DNA of 64,000 nt from Mesorhizobium sp. L-2-11 (GTDB lineage Bacteria > Pseudomonadota > Alphaproteobacteria > Rhizobiales > Rhizobiaceae): positions 4,294,001 to 4,358,000 of the forward strand of contig NZ_AP023257.1 in assembly GCF_016756595.1 (NCBI RefSeq), in the 5' to 3' direction. The notes under the pieces were generated by a model. That model ran no database searches and had not been told where the DNA came from. It saw nothing but the letters and a program-made list of their open reading frames with translations. The position numbers and the translations under genes were made by a program. Below are positions 52,843-63,760 of the stretch, piece after piece. Numbering within the stretch: the stretch's first letter is position 1; each line of letters begins with the position of its first letter.

Positions 52843-52955
52843 TTGTTTGGCCATGATCTTTTCCGAAACCGGTTCCCACTTTTCGGGATCATGGCCTCGA
52901 TTGTTTGGCCATGATCTTTTCCGAAAACCGGTTCCCACTTTTCGGGATCATGGCC
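52843..52955. repeat. Tandem duplicated palindromic repeat (2 x about 54 bp) between ribE and ribD
   Basis: 52843-52896 and 52901-52955 are nearly identical units (TTGTTTGGCCATGATC...CCGAAAACCGGTTCCCACTT...GGGATCATGGCC), differing by one A. Each unit has arms GGCCATGATC/GATCATGGCC and an inner CCGAAA/TTTCGG pair, and would fold as a long hairpin in the rib mRNA. A single copy of the same family is at 41984-42032. Confidence 0.9.
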
Positions 52956-54069
52956 TTATCCACTCGGCGTAGCTGTCTTCGCCGAAACGCATGTCGCGCA
53001 ATTTGCGAAATCCTGCCGGGATATGGTTGGCGTCGATGGGTGATGCAATGCCGCGCTTGCCGATCGGCTCCTGCCCCTGGAACAGCACGATGCGGTCGAC
53101 CAGCCCCTCGGCGAGGAAGGCCCCGGCCACCTTGGCGCCGCCCTCGACCAGCACGCTGGCCATGCCGAGCGCGGCCAGATCCTCAAGCAGTTCCGGCAGC
53201 GCAATATCGCCTTCATACGTCTCGGTGCCGATGAAGCGCACGCCGGCGCGTTCGAGCGCGGCCCGCCGGTGCGGGTCGGCTTCGGCACAGGCGGCGACAT
53301 AGAGCGGAACCCGGTCGACGCCGGCGACCAGTTTCGACGTCTCCGGCAGCCTGATCTGGCGGTCGAGCACAATGCGCGCCGGCGAGCGGTTCTCCAGCCC
53401 CGGCAACCGCACCGTCAGCGCCGGATCGTCCTCCAGCGCCGTGCCGATGCCGATCAGCACGGCGTCGGCTTCGGCGCGCATCAGATAGACTTCGCGCCGG
53501 GCGATGTCGCCGGTGATCGAGACCTGCCCCGCGCCTTCCATGCCGATCTTGCCGTCGCTGGAAAGCGCAAGTTTCAGGATCACTTCCGGACGTTTTTTCA
53601 GAGATCGAATGAGATAGCCGGCCATCTGCTCGGCGGCTTCTGCCAGCAGCACCTTTTCGACCACTTCGACACCGGCGGCACGCAGGATCGCATAGCCGTT
53701 GCCGGACACGCGTGGATCGGGGTCGCTCGCAGCCCCAACCACGCGCGCGACGCCGGCATTGACCAGTGCACTGGCGCAAGGCGGGGTGCGGCCATGGTGG
53801 GCGCAGGGCTCCAATGTGACATAGGCGGTGGCGCCGCGTGCGAGCTCGCCGGCCTCCGCCAGCGCCTCGGTCTCGGCATGTGGCCGGCCGCCGACAGCGG
53901 TGACGCCGGAGCCGACGATCATCGGCCCGGCGCCGTCGTCGCGCACGATCAGCGTGCCGACGGAAGGGTTGGTCGAGGTCCGCCCGGCGTTTTTCCGCGA
54001 CAGCCTCAGTGCCGCCGCCATGAAGCGGCGATCAAGAACCTCTTGCTCGGCTTGGCTGCGCCTTGTCAT
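52948..54069 (-). CDS. ribD: Bifunctional riboflavin biosynthesis deaminase/reductase
   Basis: A 373-residue two-domain enzyme. The N-terminal zinc deaminase (to about 150) has His64-Ala-Glu66 (GRPHAETEAL) and Cys89/Cys98 (LEPCAHHGRTPPC). The C-terminal NADPH reductase (about 155-373) contains LKLALSSDGKIGMEGAGQVSITG and ASVLVEGGAKVAGAFLAEGLVD. The last codons overlap the repeat unit at 52901-52955, so the repeat provides the gene's 3' end. It lies 2 bp after nrdR. Confidence 0.96.
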   Translation of the reverse strand: MTRRSQAEQEVLDRRFMAAALRLSRKNAGRTSTNPSVGTLIVRDDGAGPMIVGSGVTAVGGRPHAETEALAEAGELARGATAYVTLEPCAHHGRTPPCASALVNAGVARVVGAASDPDPRVSGNGYAILRAAGVEVVEKVLLAEAAEQMAGYLIRSLKKRPEVILKLALSSDGKIGMEGAGQVSITGDIARREVYLMRAEADAVLIGIGTALEDDPALTVRLPGLENRSPARIVLDRQIRLPETSKLVAGVDRVPLYVAACAEADPHRRAALERAGVRFIGTETYEGDIALPELLEDLAALGMASVLVEGGAKVAGAFLAEGLVDRIVLFQGQEPIGKRGIASPIDANHIPAGFRKLRDMRFGEDSYAEWIRP

Positions 54070-54071
54070 GC

Positions 54072-54548
54072 TCAGCCGGCGTCCTCTTCCTTGAGCTCGT
54101 CACCTTTGAGCTCACCCAGCACGTCGTGGAAATCCTTGGCCTCGCGGAAATTGCGATAGACCGAGGCGAAGCGTACATAGGCGACGTCGTCGAGCGACTT
54201 CAGCGCCTCCATCACCAGGCGGCCGACCTCGCCCGAGGCGACCTCGGTCTCGCCGGAGCTTTCGAGCTGGCGCACGATGCCGGTCACCGCGCGGTCGATG
54301 CGCTCGGGATCGACATTGCGCTTGCGCACGGCGATCTCGACCGAGCGCAGCAGCTTGTCGCGGTCGAACGGCACCTTGCGCCCGGATTTCTTCACCACCA
54401 CGAGGTCGCGCAACTGCACGCGCTCGAAGGTGGTGAAGCGGCCGCCGCAATCGGGGCAGACGCGCCGCCTGCGGATCGCCGCACCATCTTCGGCGGGGCG
54501 CGAATCCTTCACCTGCGTATCTTCGGACTGGCAGTAGGGACAGCGCAT
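54072..54548 (-). CDS. nrdR: Transcriptional repressor NrdR
   Basis: Nucleotide-responsive repressor of ribonucleotide reductase genes. The 158-residue protein has a zinc ribbon with Cys3, Cys6, Cys31 and Cys34 ([32 protein letters not shown]) and an ATP cone from about 46 ([23 protein letters not shown]). It precedes ribD as usual in alphaproteobacteria. A 35-nt imperfect hairpin (54627-54661) lies upstream. Confidence 0.97.
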   Translation of the reverse strand: MRCPYCQSEDTQVKDSRPAEDGAAIRRRRVCPDCGGRFTTFERVQLRDLVVVKKSGRKVPFDRDKLLRSVEIAVRKRNVDPERIDRAVTGIVRQLESSGETEVASGEVGRLVMEALKSLDDVAYVRFASVYRNFREAKDFHDVLGELKGDELKEEDAG

Positions 54549-54777
54549 GGACAGCCTTGTGTTCGCGATTCTGGTGGAGCGAAAGGCTTAGAGGTTTTTG
54601 CCGCAACGGCAAAGTATCGGGGTGGCCTCTCGCGCGCCTCAGAGATAGCGAGGCGCGAGAGAAATTGCCAGCGCCATGCCGGACGGTAGTGTCTCAGTTT
54701 TGAATTTCTGCTGTGGGTGGTTCACCGCGCTCTGTCTCGCCGATCGGAACGAGCCGGTTGCCGACTAAACTGCCTTC

Positions 54778-55545
54778 CTATGTCGGATTCAGCGGTCCGC
54801 GAAAGACCCCTCCTAGCCTCCGACCTTCTGCCAGACGGAGATGTGCTTGTCGCTGACCTGCGTGAAACGGCTCCTTTTTCCAGCCGCTCCAGCGGTGTTG
54901 GAGCGTTAGACCGGCAAGCCGCGCCATGAGGTCGAACTCAGCCGGCCAGGCATAGCGGAACGGAACTGAGAAGCGCTCAAATCTCCCGTTCCGGAGCCAG
55001 ATGTGATGGGACGAGAAGTTCTGGCTCACCACGTCGAACTCGTCGAGGCCCCAATGCGTCTCGCTGTGGTCGAACGCCAGGATGGTCTCCCCGACCGGAA
55101 GCCGCTGAAGCGGTGGGACACCGACCTCGATCAGGAAGTACCCACCGCGTTCAAGATGCGCGGCCGCGTTGCCGAAGCAGGCGACCTGAGCGTCCTGCGA
55201 TGTCAGGTTGTTGATCGTGTTGAAGACCAGATAGACGAGCGAGAATCGCCCCGCGACGCGCGTCGTCGCCATGTCGCCGATTGCCACCGGGATCTCCGCG
55301 CCTCCCTTTTTCGCGCGAAGGCGGGCCACCATCGGCCTCGAAAGCTCGATGCCTTCCACCTGCACCCCCCTGCGTGCGAGCGGAAGTGCCAGGCGACCCG
55401 TCCCGATCGCAAACTCCAGGACACGCCCGTCTCCGGCGAGTTTGGCCAGGAGATCGACGGCCGGGTCGACGACCTCTGGGGCCGACATCCCGTCGTCATC
55501 GTAGGTCGCCGCGACCTTTTCATCGAAATGTCCGTCGTCATGCAT
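54778..55545 (-). CDS. Class I SAM-dependent methyltransferase with shifted C-terminus
   Basis: A 255-residue methyltransferase: VLEFAIGTGRLALPLARRGVQVEGIELS (motif I and acidic loop), VAGRFSLVYLVFNTINNLTSQ, and AAHLERGGYFLIEVGVP. The final 25 or so residues (after GWKKEPF) look foreign. The alternative frame reads FTQVSDKHISVWQKVGG and stops at 54813-54815, the ending normal for this family. One extra base near 54857 explains this. The enzyme core is intact. It lies between glyA and nrdR, which are usually adjacent. Confidence 0.8.
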   Translation of the reverse strand: MHDDGHFDEKVAATYDDDGMSAPEVVDPAVDLLAKLAGDGRVLEFAIGTGRLALPLARRGVQVEGIELSRPMVARLRAKKGGAEIPVAIGDMATTRVAGRFSLVYLVFNTINNLTSQDAQVACFGNAAAHLERGGYFLIEVGVPPLQRLPVGETILAFDHSETHWGLDEFDVVSQNFSSHHIWLRNGRFERFSVPFRYAWPAEFDLMARLAGLTLQHRWSGWKKEPFHAGQRQAHLRLAEGRRLGGVFRGPLNPT

Positions 55546-55890
55546 CTTGTCTGCCTTTCTGATGGTGATCTGCTCCAGGGCGAGGCTGGGCCAGCGCGCC
55601 GAGGCGTGACGCGCCAGACGCGCGGCGCGGCTTGCGCAATGACAGGCGTACTTTGGGACACTTCAGCAGACTATCTTGCACAAGAACGGTCGCTTGTTTC
55701 CCGTCGAACTCTATTCAACGACCGAAGGCATAACTTCAGTCGGAACCCGACGAGTCTCGTTGAAGCCGGACATCATTGCGTCTTGCCGAAAGTCGTAGAG
55801 GGGCTCAATCGATCCTTTCATCGCGGCTGTTGCGAATGACGGCCAGGGGTCGTTAGTCGAAATTCAAACCGAGACGACAATACCGGCCGA
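55546..55890. other. Intergenic region without a recognisable gene
   Basis: 345 bp between the methyltransferase and the IalB-like gene, both minus strand. Its base composition is less GC-rich at 55660-55760 than around. No convincing frame, hairpin terminator or promoter is visible. Confidence 0.4.
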
Positions 55891-56478
55891 TTACGGCGCG
55901 ACGTCAGCAGTCGGGAACCCACATGACACGCCGAGGCTGCGATAGGCCTTGGTGAAGCCGTCCATCGATACGGTCGCGACCGGGGTGTCGGAGAAGACGA
56001 TATCGAGCGCGCTGGCGCGGCGCATGGCACGCAGCAGCGCCAGGCTGATCTCGGGCTTGTTGTTCAACATCCATTTTCCGCCGGCACCGGCCATGGCATC
56101 GACGGTCGCCTTGACCTTGCCGTTGCCATCGCCGAACACCGCCGGAATGTTCTCGCCAGTCGGCAAGTCCTTGTTCTTCATGGCGATGACAAGGGTCGGA
56201 TAGCCGTTGGGCGGCAGCGCATCATCGTTCGAGATGGCAAGCGTGAGCGTGCCGCTGGTACCGCTCGCGTCGAGAAAGGCACTCGAGGCGACGCAGGTCT
56301 TGCGCAGATCCCCACCGGTATCGATCTCGTCCACCGTGGTGGACCAGTTGCCGAAGGTCTCGGTCTTCGGTGCGGCTGGGGTGGGCGCAGACTGTGCCAG
56401 GGCGGCGGACGGCATGGTAGTCAATGTGACCAACACGCCAAGCGCGCCAAAGCCAGCGACACGGAAAATCTGCATCAT
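55891..56478 (-). CDS. Invasion-associated locus B (IalB)-like periplasmic protein
   Basis: A 195-residue exported protein. Signal peptide 1-28 (MMQIFRVAGFGALGVLV...PSAALA), proline/alanine linker, then the IalB-like domain: FGNWSTTVDEIDTGGDLRKTCVAS, LVIAMKNKDLPTG, and RAMRRASALDIVFSDTP. Cys in RKTCVAS and in GVSCGF near the C-terminus could form one disulfide. The start at 56478 has AAAGGAG upstream; a TTG two codons earlier is less likely. Role unknown outside pathogens. Confidence 0.75.
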   Translation of the reverse strand: MMQIFRVAGFGALGVLVTLTTMPSAALAQSAPTPAAPKTETFGNWSTTVDEIDTGGDLRKTCVASSAFLDASGTSGTLTLAISNDDALPPNGYPTLVIAMKNKDLPTGENIPAVFGDGNGKVKATVDAMAGAGGKWMLNNKPEISLALLRAMRRASALDIVFSDTPVATVSMDGFTKAYRSLGVSCGFPTADVAP

Positions 56479-56560
56479 CGTCAAGGCTCCTTTCCGGACT
56501 CCGTCCCCGCTGAAAAAGTGCTTCTCGTCGGGCCGATAAGGGACGACACTTTGCGTGAGC

Positions 56561-57874
<1,314 letters not shown>

Positions 57875-57992
57875 GCTTGAGATCCTTGTCGTCCGGGGGG
57901 TCTGCCGCGCCATTAACACAGTTGCTTTCGCCCCGCCACGTTTGCGGCGCGAAATTTGCTGGTCGGATTGCGGCAGCGAGGCCAAACGCCGG

Positions 57993-59639
57993 CTATTTCC
58001 TCGCCTGCCGGCCCTTCAGCAAGGCCTCGGTGAGCGTGATTTCGGTAAACAGCGCCCGCATCGTATGATCGTTGATCTCGCGACGGCGAAACATGGCGCG
58101 CACCGCCTTGCGCTCGGCCTCGATGCCGGCGAGCCTCATTTCGAGCTCCAGCCGTCCGGCTTCCCGTGCTTCGGCGCGCGCTTCATCGGCCTCGTCGGAG
58201 GCGGCGATGCGGCGACGGTAACCGGCGACGATGCTGTCGGCCGCCGCGAGCCGGGCGCCGGGCACCTCACCTTCGTCCCCGTCTTCAGCGCCCGCGATGG
58301 CCTCGATGCGGGCGATTGCGGCATTGGCTGCGCCGACACGCGCCAGGCGTTCCTCGGCGGCACCTCGATCCTCGCCCGGCTCGACCAGCCCGCGCGCTAT
58401 CCAGGGCAGCGTGAGGCTGGCGATGGCCAGTGAACAAATGATGACGCCGGCGGCCAGGAAGATCACCACGTCGCGGGCCGGAAAGGGCGAGCCGTCCGGC
58501 ATAGCGAACGGCAGCGACAGGATGCCGGCCAGCGTTATGGCGCCACGCACGCCGGCCACCGAGCCGGCGAGGAGAATACGCAGTCCGAACGGCTCCGCCT
58601 TGCGCTTGCGCAATCGCGCCACGACGCAGGCTGCGGTGTCGCCAATCCATATCCACAGGAAGCGCAGCGCGATCAGGCACAGCGTCAGCGCCAACATCGT
58701 CAGGATCGGCTGGATCACCGGATGGCGGCCGCTGAGCTCGGGCGGCACATTGCCGATGATGTCGGGAAACTGCAGGCCGAGCAGGATGAAGAGAGCACCG
58801 TTGAAAACGAAGGACAGCGTCGTCCACAGCGACATCGTCTGGATACGCGCCGAAACGCCGAGGAAGCGGAAAATTCCGGAAACGCCGGTCAGAACCCCGG
58901 CGGTGACCGCCGCCAGGATGCCCGAAGCGCCGACATGCTCGGCGCCGAGATAGGCGACGAATGGCAGCAGGATCATGACCAGCACCTGCGCCTCGGCCGG
59001 CACGCCGCCGATGCGGTTCAGCAGTTGCAGCGCCTTGGCGGCAACGAACAATGCCACCACGCCGGCCAGGATGCCGACTGCCACGGCATAGACGAAAGTC
59101 AGAGACGCCGCGGCGAAGGAAAAGCTGCCGGTCAACACTGCCGCCACCGCGAAACGGAACATGACCAGTCCCGACGCATCGTTGAGCAGCGACTCGCCTT
59201 CCAGAATGTGCATCAGCCGCGCCGGAACCACGTTCTTGTCGACGATCGAGGACACGGCCACTGCGTCGGTCGGAGACAGCACCGCGGCGAGCGCGAAAGC
59301 GACGACGAGCGGAACGCTCGGCACCAGCCAGTGCAAGGCGTAGCCGAAGCCGACGATGGTGAAGAAGACCAGCCCGATGGCAAGGTCCAGTATCGGCCCG
59401 CGCAGCGCCACCAGTTCGCGCTTCGGCGCACCAAAGGCGTCGCTGAACAGCAGCGGCGGAATGAACACCAGCAGGAAGAGCTCGGGGTCGATCTCGACAT
59501 GGATGCCGCGCATCGGCCAGGCGAGTGCGGCGCCTATGGCAATCTGCAGCACCGGCAGCGGCACCCGCACCAGCCGGGCCAGTGCCCCGGAAACGGCGAC
59601 GAAGACGAGCACGACCAGAATGAAGATGGCGACTTGCAT
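57993..59639 (-). CDS. Sodium/proton antiporter (CPA1 family)
   Basis: A 548-residue membrane antiporter with about 12 helices and a C-terminal cytosolic helical tail (from about 430). CPA1 landmarks: [35 protein letters not shown] (discontinuous helix 4), [20 protein letters not shown] with the ND ion-binding pair, and [18 protein letters not shown]. It probably functions in Na+/pH homeostasis. It lies upstream of glyA on the same strand, 118 bp away. Confidence 0.92.
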   Translation of the reverse strand: MQVAIFILVVLVFVAVSGALARLVRVPLPVLQIAIGAALAWPMRGIHVEIDPELFLLVFIPPLLFSDAFGAPKRELVALRGPILDLAIGLVFFTIVGFGYALHWLVPSVPLVVAFALAAVLSPTDAVAVSSIVDKNVVPARLMHILEGESLLNDASGLVMFRFAVAAVLTGSFSFAAASLTFVYAVAVGILAGVVALFVAAKALQLLNRIGGVPAEAQVLVMILLPFVAYLGAEHVGASGILAAVTAGVLTGVSGIFRFLGVSARIQTMSLWTTLSFVFNGALFILLGLQFPDIIGNVPPELSGRHPVIQPILTMLALTLCLIALRFLWIWIGDTAACVVARLRKRKAEPFGLRILLAGSVAGVRGAITLAGILSLPFAMPDGSPFPARDVVIFLAAGVIICSLAIASLTLPWIARGLVEPGEDRGAAEERLARVGAANAAIARIEAIAGAEDGDEGEVPGARLAAADSIVAGYRRRIAASDEADEARAEAREAGRLELEMRLAGIEAERKAVRAMFRRREINDHTMRALFTEITLTEALLKGRQARK

Positions 59640-59698
59640 GGCCCTGTACCGAACGGCGCTTTCCGGACCCGGCGCAAAGCGCGCCCTTCAACCGGATA

Positions 59699-59727
59699 CA
59701 AAAAGGCCGCCCTCACCGGCGGCCCTT
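59699..59727 (-). terminator. Terminator of the L,D-transpeptidase gene
   Basis: On the minus strand GGGCCGCC-GGTGAG-GGCGGCC followed by TTTTTG, 20 bp past the stop codon at 59748. On the plus strand it is also preceded by A-rich sequence, so it may act in both directions. Confidence 0.85.
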
Positions 59728-59747
59728 TCGGTAAAAAGATCAGTGGT

Positions 59748-61001
59748 TTAGAGCGCGGACGTGATCTGCAGCTCGTTGGCTCCGTCGAGCCCATAAATGT
59801 CGTCGCGGAACTGCACGACGCCAGGACCCGTCGACCAGGCCGAGATGTAGAGGAAAAAGACCGGCACCGGATTGGTGACCTGCACCGGGATGTTCTCGCC
59901 GCTCTTGATCGCCGCCTCGAAATGCTGGCGGCTCCAGCCCGGCGTGTCGCGCAGGATCCAGGTGACGAGGTCGCGCACGTTCTGGACGCGCACGCAGCCC
60001 GAGGAATCGAAGCGCATCATCTTGCCGAACAGGCTCTGCTGCGGCGTGTCGTGCATGTAGACGCCGTCCGGACTCGGGAAATTGATCTTGACGGAGGCCA
60101 TTGCATTGCCGGCGCCCGGATCCTGGCGAAAGCGGTATTTCTCCGCGTCGTCGGTCGACCAGTCGACGGTCAGTGGATCGACCTCGCTGCCATCCGGCGC
60201 GAACAGCCGGATCTTGCTGTCCTTGAGATAGTTGGGGTCCTTCCGCATCAGCGGAATGATGTCCTTGCGCACGATCGAGACCGGCGCGTTCCAGTAAGGA
60301 TTGACGATGATCTCGTTGATCTTGGAATCGACGATCGGCGTCTGGCGATCGATCTTGCCGACAACGGCGGTGTGGCGCAGCACGACGCGGTCGTTCTCGA
60401 CCGCTTCGATCTGGGCGCCAGGGATATCGACCAATACATAGCGGTTGCCCAGCGTACCGGCGCGTTCGTTCAGCCGCTGCAGATTGGTCTGCAGCTGGCC
60501 AAGCCGGACCTGCGCCGAGACATTCATCGCCGCATAGCTATATTGGCCCAGGGTCCCGTCGGAAGGCAGGCCATGACGCGCCTGGAAGCGCTTGACCGCC
60601 GCATCGACATAGGAATCGAAGGCCTCTGAAAGGCCGGCGCTCTGCGCCAGGTCGCCCGAAACCATCAAGCGCCTGCGCAATGGCACCACGTCGGGATCGA
60701 TGACGCCGAGTTGCAATTTCTTGGTGTCCGGGACCGGCTCCCAGCCGCCCTGCGCGACAATATTCTGATACTGCGCGATCGCCTGCTCGGTGTACGCTAC
60801 GGTCTGCAGGCTGACGATCGGCAGCGTCGAGGCCACCTTGCCGCCCTCGCTGGCGCGGGCGTCGAACTGGTCGTTCCAGTTGCCGCGGCCAGAGGATTTC
60901 AGGATATCGGCGATCACATCCTGCGCGCTGGCGCCACCGGCAACCATCGTTGCGGCTAACGCGGAGGCTCCGGAAAGGAAGAAACGGCGACTGGTTCTCA
61001 T
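59748..61001 (-). CDS. ldtP: L,D-transpeptidase (YkuD domain) with peptidoglycan-binding domain
   Basis: A 417-residue exported enzyme forming 3-3 or lipoprotein crosslinks in peptidoglycan. Twin-arginine-like signal SRRFFLSGASALAATMVAGG (1-27); peptidoglycan-binding helices at about 128-165 (FQARHGLPSDGTLGQYSYAAMN); YkuD catalytic domain at about 187-350 with His317 (GVYMHDTP) and nucleophile Cys336 (SSGCVRVQN). The neighbouring LdtR-like regulator matches the characterised ldtR-ldtP pair of Liberibacter/Sinorhizobium; the gene symbol follows that work from memory. Confidence 0.88.
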   Translation of the reverse strand: MRTSRRFFLSGASALAATMVAGGASAQDVIADILKSSGRGNWNDQFDARASEGGKVASTLPIVSLQTVAYTEQAIAQYQNIVAQGGWEPVPDTKKLQLGVIDPDVVPLRRRLMVSGDLAQSAGLSEAFDSYVDAAVKRFQARHGLPSDGTLGQYSYAAMNVSAQVRLGQLQTNLQRLNERAGTLGNRYVLVDIPGAQIEAVENDRVVLRHTAVVGKIDRQTPIVDSKINEIIVNPYWNAPVSIVRKDIIPLMRKDPNYLKDSKIRLFAPDGSEVDPLTVDWSTDDAEKYRFRQDPGAGNAMASVKINFPSPDGVYMHDTPQQSLFGKMMRFDSSGCVRVQNVRDLVTWILRDTPGWSRQHFEAAIKSGENIPVQVTNPVPVFFLYISAWSTGPGVVQFRDDIYGLDGANELQITSAL

Positions 61002-61350
61002 GTACGCTCCAGATATTTTTTCACCGGGCGATCCGCCCGCACGCTAGGCCGCCCGCATTCTAGGTCGGCGCCCTTAACAATTAGCCAACCATGCTATGCT
61101 GCTGGGCGAGAACGCGCCGGCGCGACGCGCTTTCAGAGAGGCGGTTGGCGGGGAGACGGTTTGGCTCGCGCCGTAACATCACCCGCATTCTCGCTTTCAC
61201 CGGGAATATGGCGGCAACGTGACCCTGACCGCGATTTGGATCGGCTGGTCCTCACGAAACGCAAAGACCGATGCTTTTCGGCACCGGTCTTTTGGATCGC
61301 TCCCCGACCGCACTTCTTCGGCGCGGTTCCCCCTCATGCGACGGACATGA
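61002..61350. promoter_or_regulatory. Upstream region of the L,D-transpeptidase gene
   Basis: 349 bp between ldtP and the LdtR gene, both minus strand. It must contain the ldtP promoter, probably with an LdtR site. AT-rich pieces at 61010-61022 and 61073-61100 (including TTAACAATTAGCC) are candidates, but no defined operator can be named. Confidence 0.45.
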
Positions 61351-61866
61351 TTACATCCGATAGGCGATGGTGTCGTTCCAGAAGCGGTCGAGGCGCTGCA
61401 GGGCGCGGTTCATTTGCTTGAATTCTTCCGTGTTGATGCCGCCGACCTGTTCGATCGAGCCGACATGGCGCTCATAGAGGCCGGCGACGACTTCCGCCAC
61501 CTCACTGCCCTTCGGCGTCAGCGAGACCCGCACCGAACGGCGGTCGATGCGCGAGCGCTGGTGGTTGATGAAGCCGAGATCGACCAGCTTCTTCAGATTG
61601 TAGGAGACATTCGAGCCGAGATAATAGCCGCGCGAGCGCAGCTCGCCGGCGGTCAGTTCCGAATTGCCGATGTTGAAGAGCAGCAGCGCCTGGATGGCGT
61701 TGATATCGGAACGGCCGTTGCGGTCAAATTCGTCCTTGATCACGTCAAGCAAACGCCGGTGCAGCCGCTCCACCAGCTGCAGCGATTCCATGTACAGCGA
61801 ACGGATCGCCTCGCGGCGGTCATCGGATACGTTGACGGTCTTCGCCGCCGGACGGGAATTGATCAT
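61351..61866 (-). CDS. ldtR: MarR-family regulator LdtR
   Basis: A 171-residue winged-helix regulator of the LdtR type, which controls an L,D-transpeptidase and stress tolerance in Liberibacter and Sinorhizobium. SDDRREAIRSLYMESLQLVERLHRRLLDVIKDEFDR, LTAGELRSRGYYLGSNVSYNLKKLVDLGFI (recognition helix) and RSRIDRRSVRVSLTPKG (wing). Its position just upstream of ldtP supports this function. Confidence 0.9.
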   Translation of the reverse strand: MINSRPAAKTVNVSDDRREAIRSLYMESLQLVERLHRRLLDVIKDEFDRNGRSDINAIQALLLFNIGNSELTAGELRSRGYYLGSNVSYNLKKLVDLGFINHQRSRIDRRSVRVSLTPKGSEVAEVVAGLYERHVGSIEQVGGINTEEFKQMNRALQRLDRFWNDTIAYRM

Positions 61867-62121
61867 TGTCTTTGCCTCTCGTTTGTCGCCCTGGTGATTT
61901 TTTGTTTTTCACCTTGATCGCGACACTATCGAATACTCATAAAATTCGACTTAAACGCTAGGGCTAACAAGAGCTTACCGGTAATAGGTTTCGAAAGAGG
62001 CTTAACGAAGGGTCACCCGAACAAGGACGATTAACCTAAAGATTTAGCCAATGAATCCGTGCGGTAATTTGCCCGTCCAACTGGATGCGTGGCCTATTCT
62101 TGTTGAGCATCGGTCGATGCT

Positions 62122-62544
62122 CTATTGCCGGCTCCGGCGCTTCTGCATCCAGATCATCACGCGAAAGACAATGTAGAGCAGCGCCACCGCCGCATGCGAG
62201 GCGACGATCAGCGGCCGGTGACCGAAGAGCTCGGGAAAGCCGGCATGCATGACGGTCTCGGTCGCCGCGCAGATGAACCAGATCACCGGCCCCCAGGAGG
62301 CCAGCATCCAAAGACCGGCGGCGGCGAAGGGAAAGAAGACGGCGAGCGTCACCGCCGCCACCTGCCAATGCACCGGCATCAGGTCGAAGCGCCACAACGA
62401 GCCGGGATAGAAGCCGATCAGCCGGATCCAGTACAAAATCCCGAACACCAGACAATAGCCTGCGATGACGCGTTGAAACCAGGCGAAGATGACCTCGACC
62501 GTCGAGGGCTGGAGCACGACGCGTCTCGACGTGACCTCGCTCAC
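62122..62544 (-). CDS. DUF6163 family membrane protein
   Basis: A 140-residue protein with four predicted helices (VIAGYCLVFGILYWI, VAAVTLAVFFPFAAAGLWML, PVIWFICAATETVMHAGF, VASHAAVALLYIVFRVMIW) and a basic tail. It starts at GTG overlapping the stop of the hydrolase gene (GTGA). The family name is from memory; function unknown. It is the second gene of a two-gene operon. The 255-bp gap after it up to ldtR holds no gene. Confidence 0.8.
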   Translation of the reverse strand: MSEVTSRRVVLQPSTVEVIFAWFQRVIAGYCLVFGILYWIRLIGFYPGSLWRFDLMPVHWQVAAVTLAVFFPFAAAGLWMLASWGPVIWFICAATETVMHAGFPELFGHRPLIVASHAAVALLYIVFRVMIWMQKRRSRQ

Positions 62545-63584
62545 AGCTTGAGTTCCCGTTCGCCGAGTGGAGCGAAATAGGAATCGACGTCGGCAGCACT
62601 GACGTCGTCGATGCCTGCCGGCCGCCATTGCGGCGTCGAGCCCTTGTCGATGATGGCGGCGCGGATGCCTTCGTAGAAATCGTGGCCGGCAAGCATGCGG
62701 TTGAGGATGCGGAACTCCATCCGCATGCACTCGTCCATCGACAGCGTCAGCCCGGCGCTGATCTCGCGCCAGGCAACATGCAGGCTGGTCGGCGAGCGGG
62801 TGCGGATCGTCGCCAGCGTCTTGGCCGCGAACGCGTCTGCGGGTGCGGCGCGCTCCAGGCTGCCGATGATGTCGCTCAGCGACGGCTGCGCGAAATGGCG
62901 GGCGATGGCTTCCAGCGTCGGACTGTCCGTTTCGCGCCGGGCCGGGACGGAAAAGCCGCGAAGCGCCGCTTCCGGGTCGCCTGTCGCAACCAGCCGGTCG
63001 AGAAAGCCGGCCTGGTCCTGCGCCTTGATCGTGTGCGTCGCCAGGCCCGACCACGAAGCGTCGCCATAGCGGATGCGGTTTCCGGTCAGGGCCAGATACA
63101 TGCCGAAGCTGCCGCCGAGGCCCGGCAAGAGATGACTGGCGCCGACATCCGGGAAAAAGCCGATGCCGACTTCCGGCATGGCGAACTGGGCGTTCTCGGT
63201 CAGCAGCCGATGCGAGCCGTGGAACGAGATGCCGACACCGCCGCCCATGACGATACCGTCGATCAGCGCGACATAGGGTTTTTCGAACCGCGCGATGCGG
63301 GCGTTCAGCCGGTATTCGTCGGCGAAGAAGTCGACCGGCGGCTTTCCCGCCCGGCCGGCCTCGTAGATGTGGAGGATGTCGCCGCCGGCCGAAAACGCCC
63401 TGCCCTCGGCCTTGACCACGACAACATCGACACCGTCGTCGCGCTCCCAGGCGCGCAGCGCCTTGTCGAGCGCCCTGACCATGCGATGGGTGACGGCATT
63501 GAGCGCCTGCGGCCGCGTCAGTGTGACGACGCCGGCGCTGCCCAGTCGTTCGAAGCGGATCTCGTTGCCGCCGCCAAAATCCAT
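62541..63584 (-). CDS. Enoyl-CoA hydratase/isomerase family protein (3-hydroxyisobutyryl-CoA hydrolase-like)
   Basis: A 347-residue crotonase-fold protein with the longer C-terminal part seen in 3-hydroxyisobutyryl-CoA hydrolases of valine degradation. Oxyanion-hole segments are GRAFSAGGDILHIYEAGR and IDGIVMGGGVGISFHGSHRL; MPEVGIGFFPDVGASHLL carries the catalytic Glu and Asp; AWREISAGLTLSMDECMRMEFRI is the HIBCH-type C-terminal helix. A general enoyl-CoA hydratase activity is the alternative. Confidence 0.9.
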   Translation of the reverse strand: MDFGGGNEIRFERLGSAGVVTLTRPQALNAVTHRMVRALDKALRAWERDDGVDVVVVKAEGRAFSAGGDILHIYEAGRAGKPPVDFFADEYRLNARIARFEKPYVALIDGIVMGGGVGISFHGSHRLLTENAQFAMPEVGIGFFPDVGASHLLPGLGGSFGMYLALTGNRIRYGDASWSGLATHTIKAQDQAGFLDRLVATGDPEAALRGFSVPARRETDSPTLEAIARHFAQPSLSDIIGSLERAAPADAFAAKTLATIRTRSPTSLHVAWREISAGLTLSMDECMRMEFRILNRMLAGHDFYEGIRAAIIDKGSTPQWRPAGIDDVSAADVDSYFAPLGERELKL

Positions 63585-63760
63585 CGCCTAAAGAATCCCT
63601 CCCCCATGCCGCCGGGATTGAAGTGCTAAAGCGTGGCGCATGGGCGCGTCAATGCCAAGGCGCAATCCTGTCCGTGAACCGTCAGCCTTGAAACGCGACT
63701 CCCTTGTGGCTTCCACAGAATAGAGGAGACACGAGGTGCGGCGACCCTTATAAGCCCTGG

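Noticed and set aside
52843..52955. CRISPR-like array
   Set aside because: Only two units, each itself palindromic over its full length, with a 4-bp spacer and no cas genes anywhere in the window.
58722..60629. 635-codon open frame on the plus strand across the antiporter and L,D-transpeptidase genes
   Set aside because: It crosses two good minus-strand genes and their terminator; no recognisable protein features.
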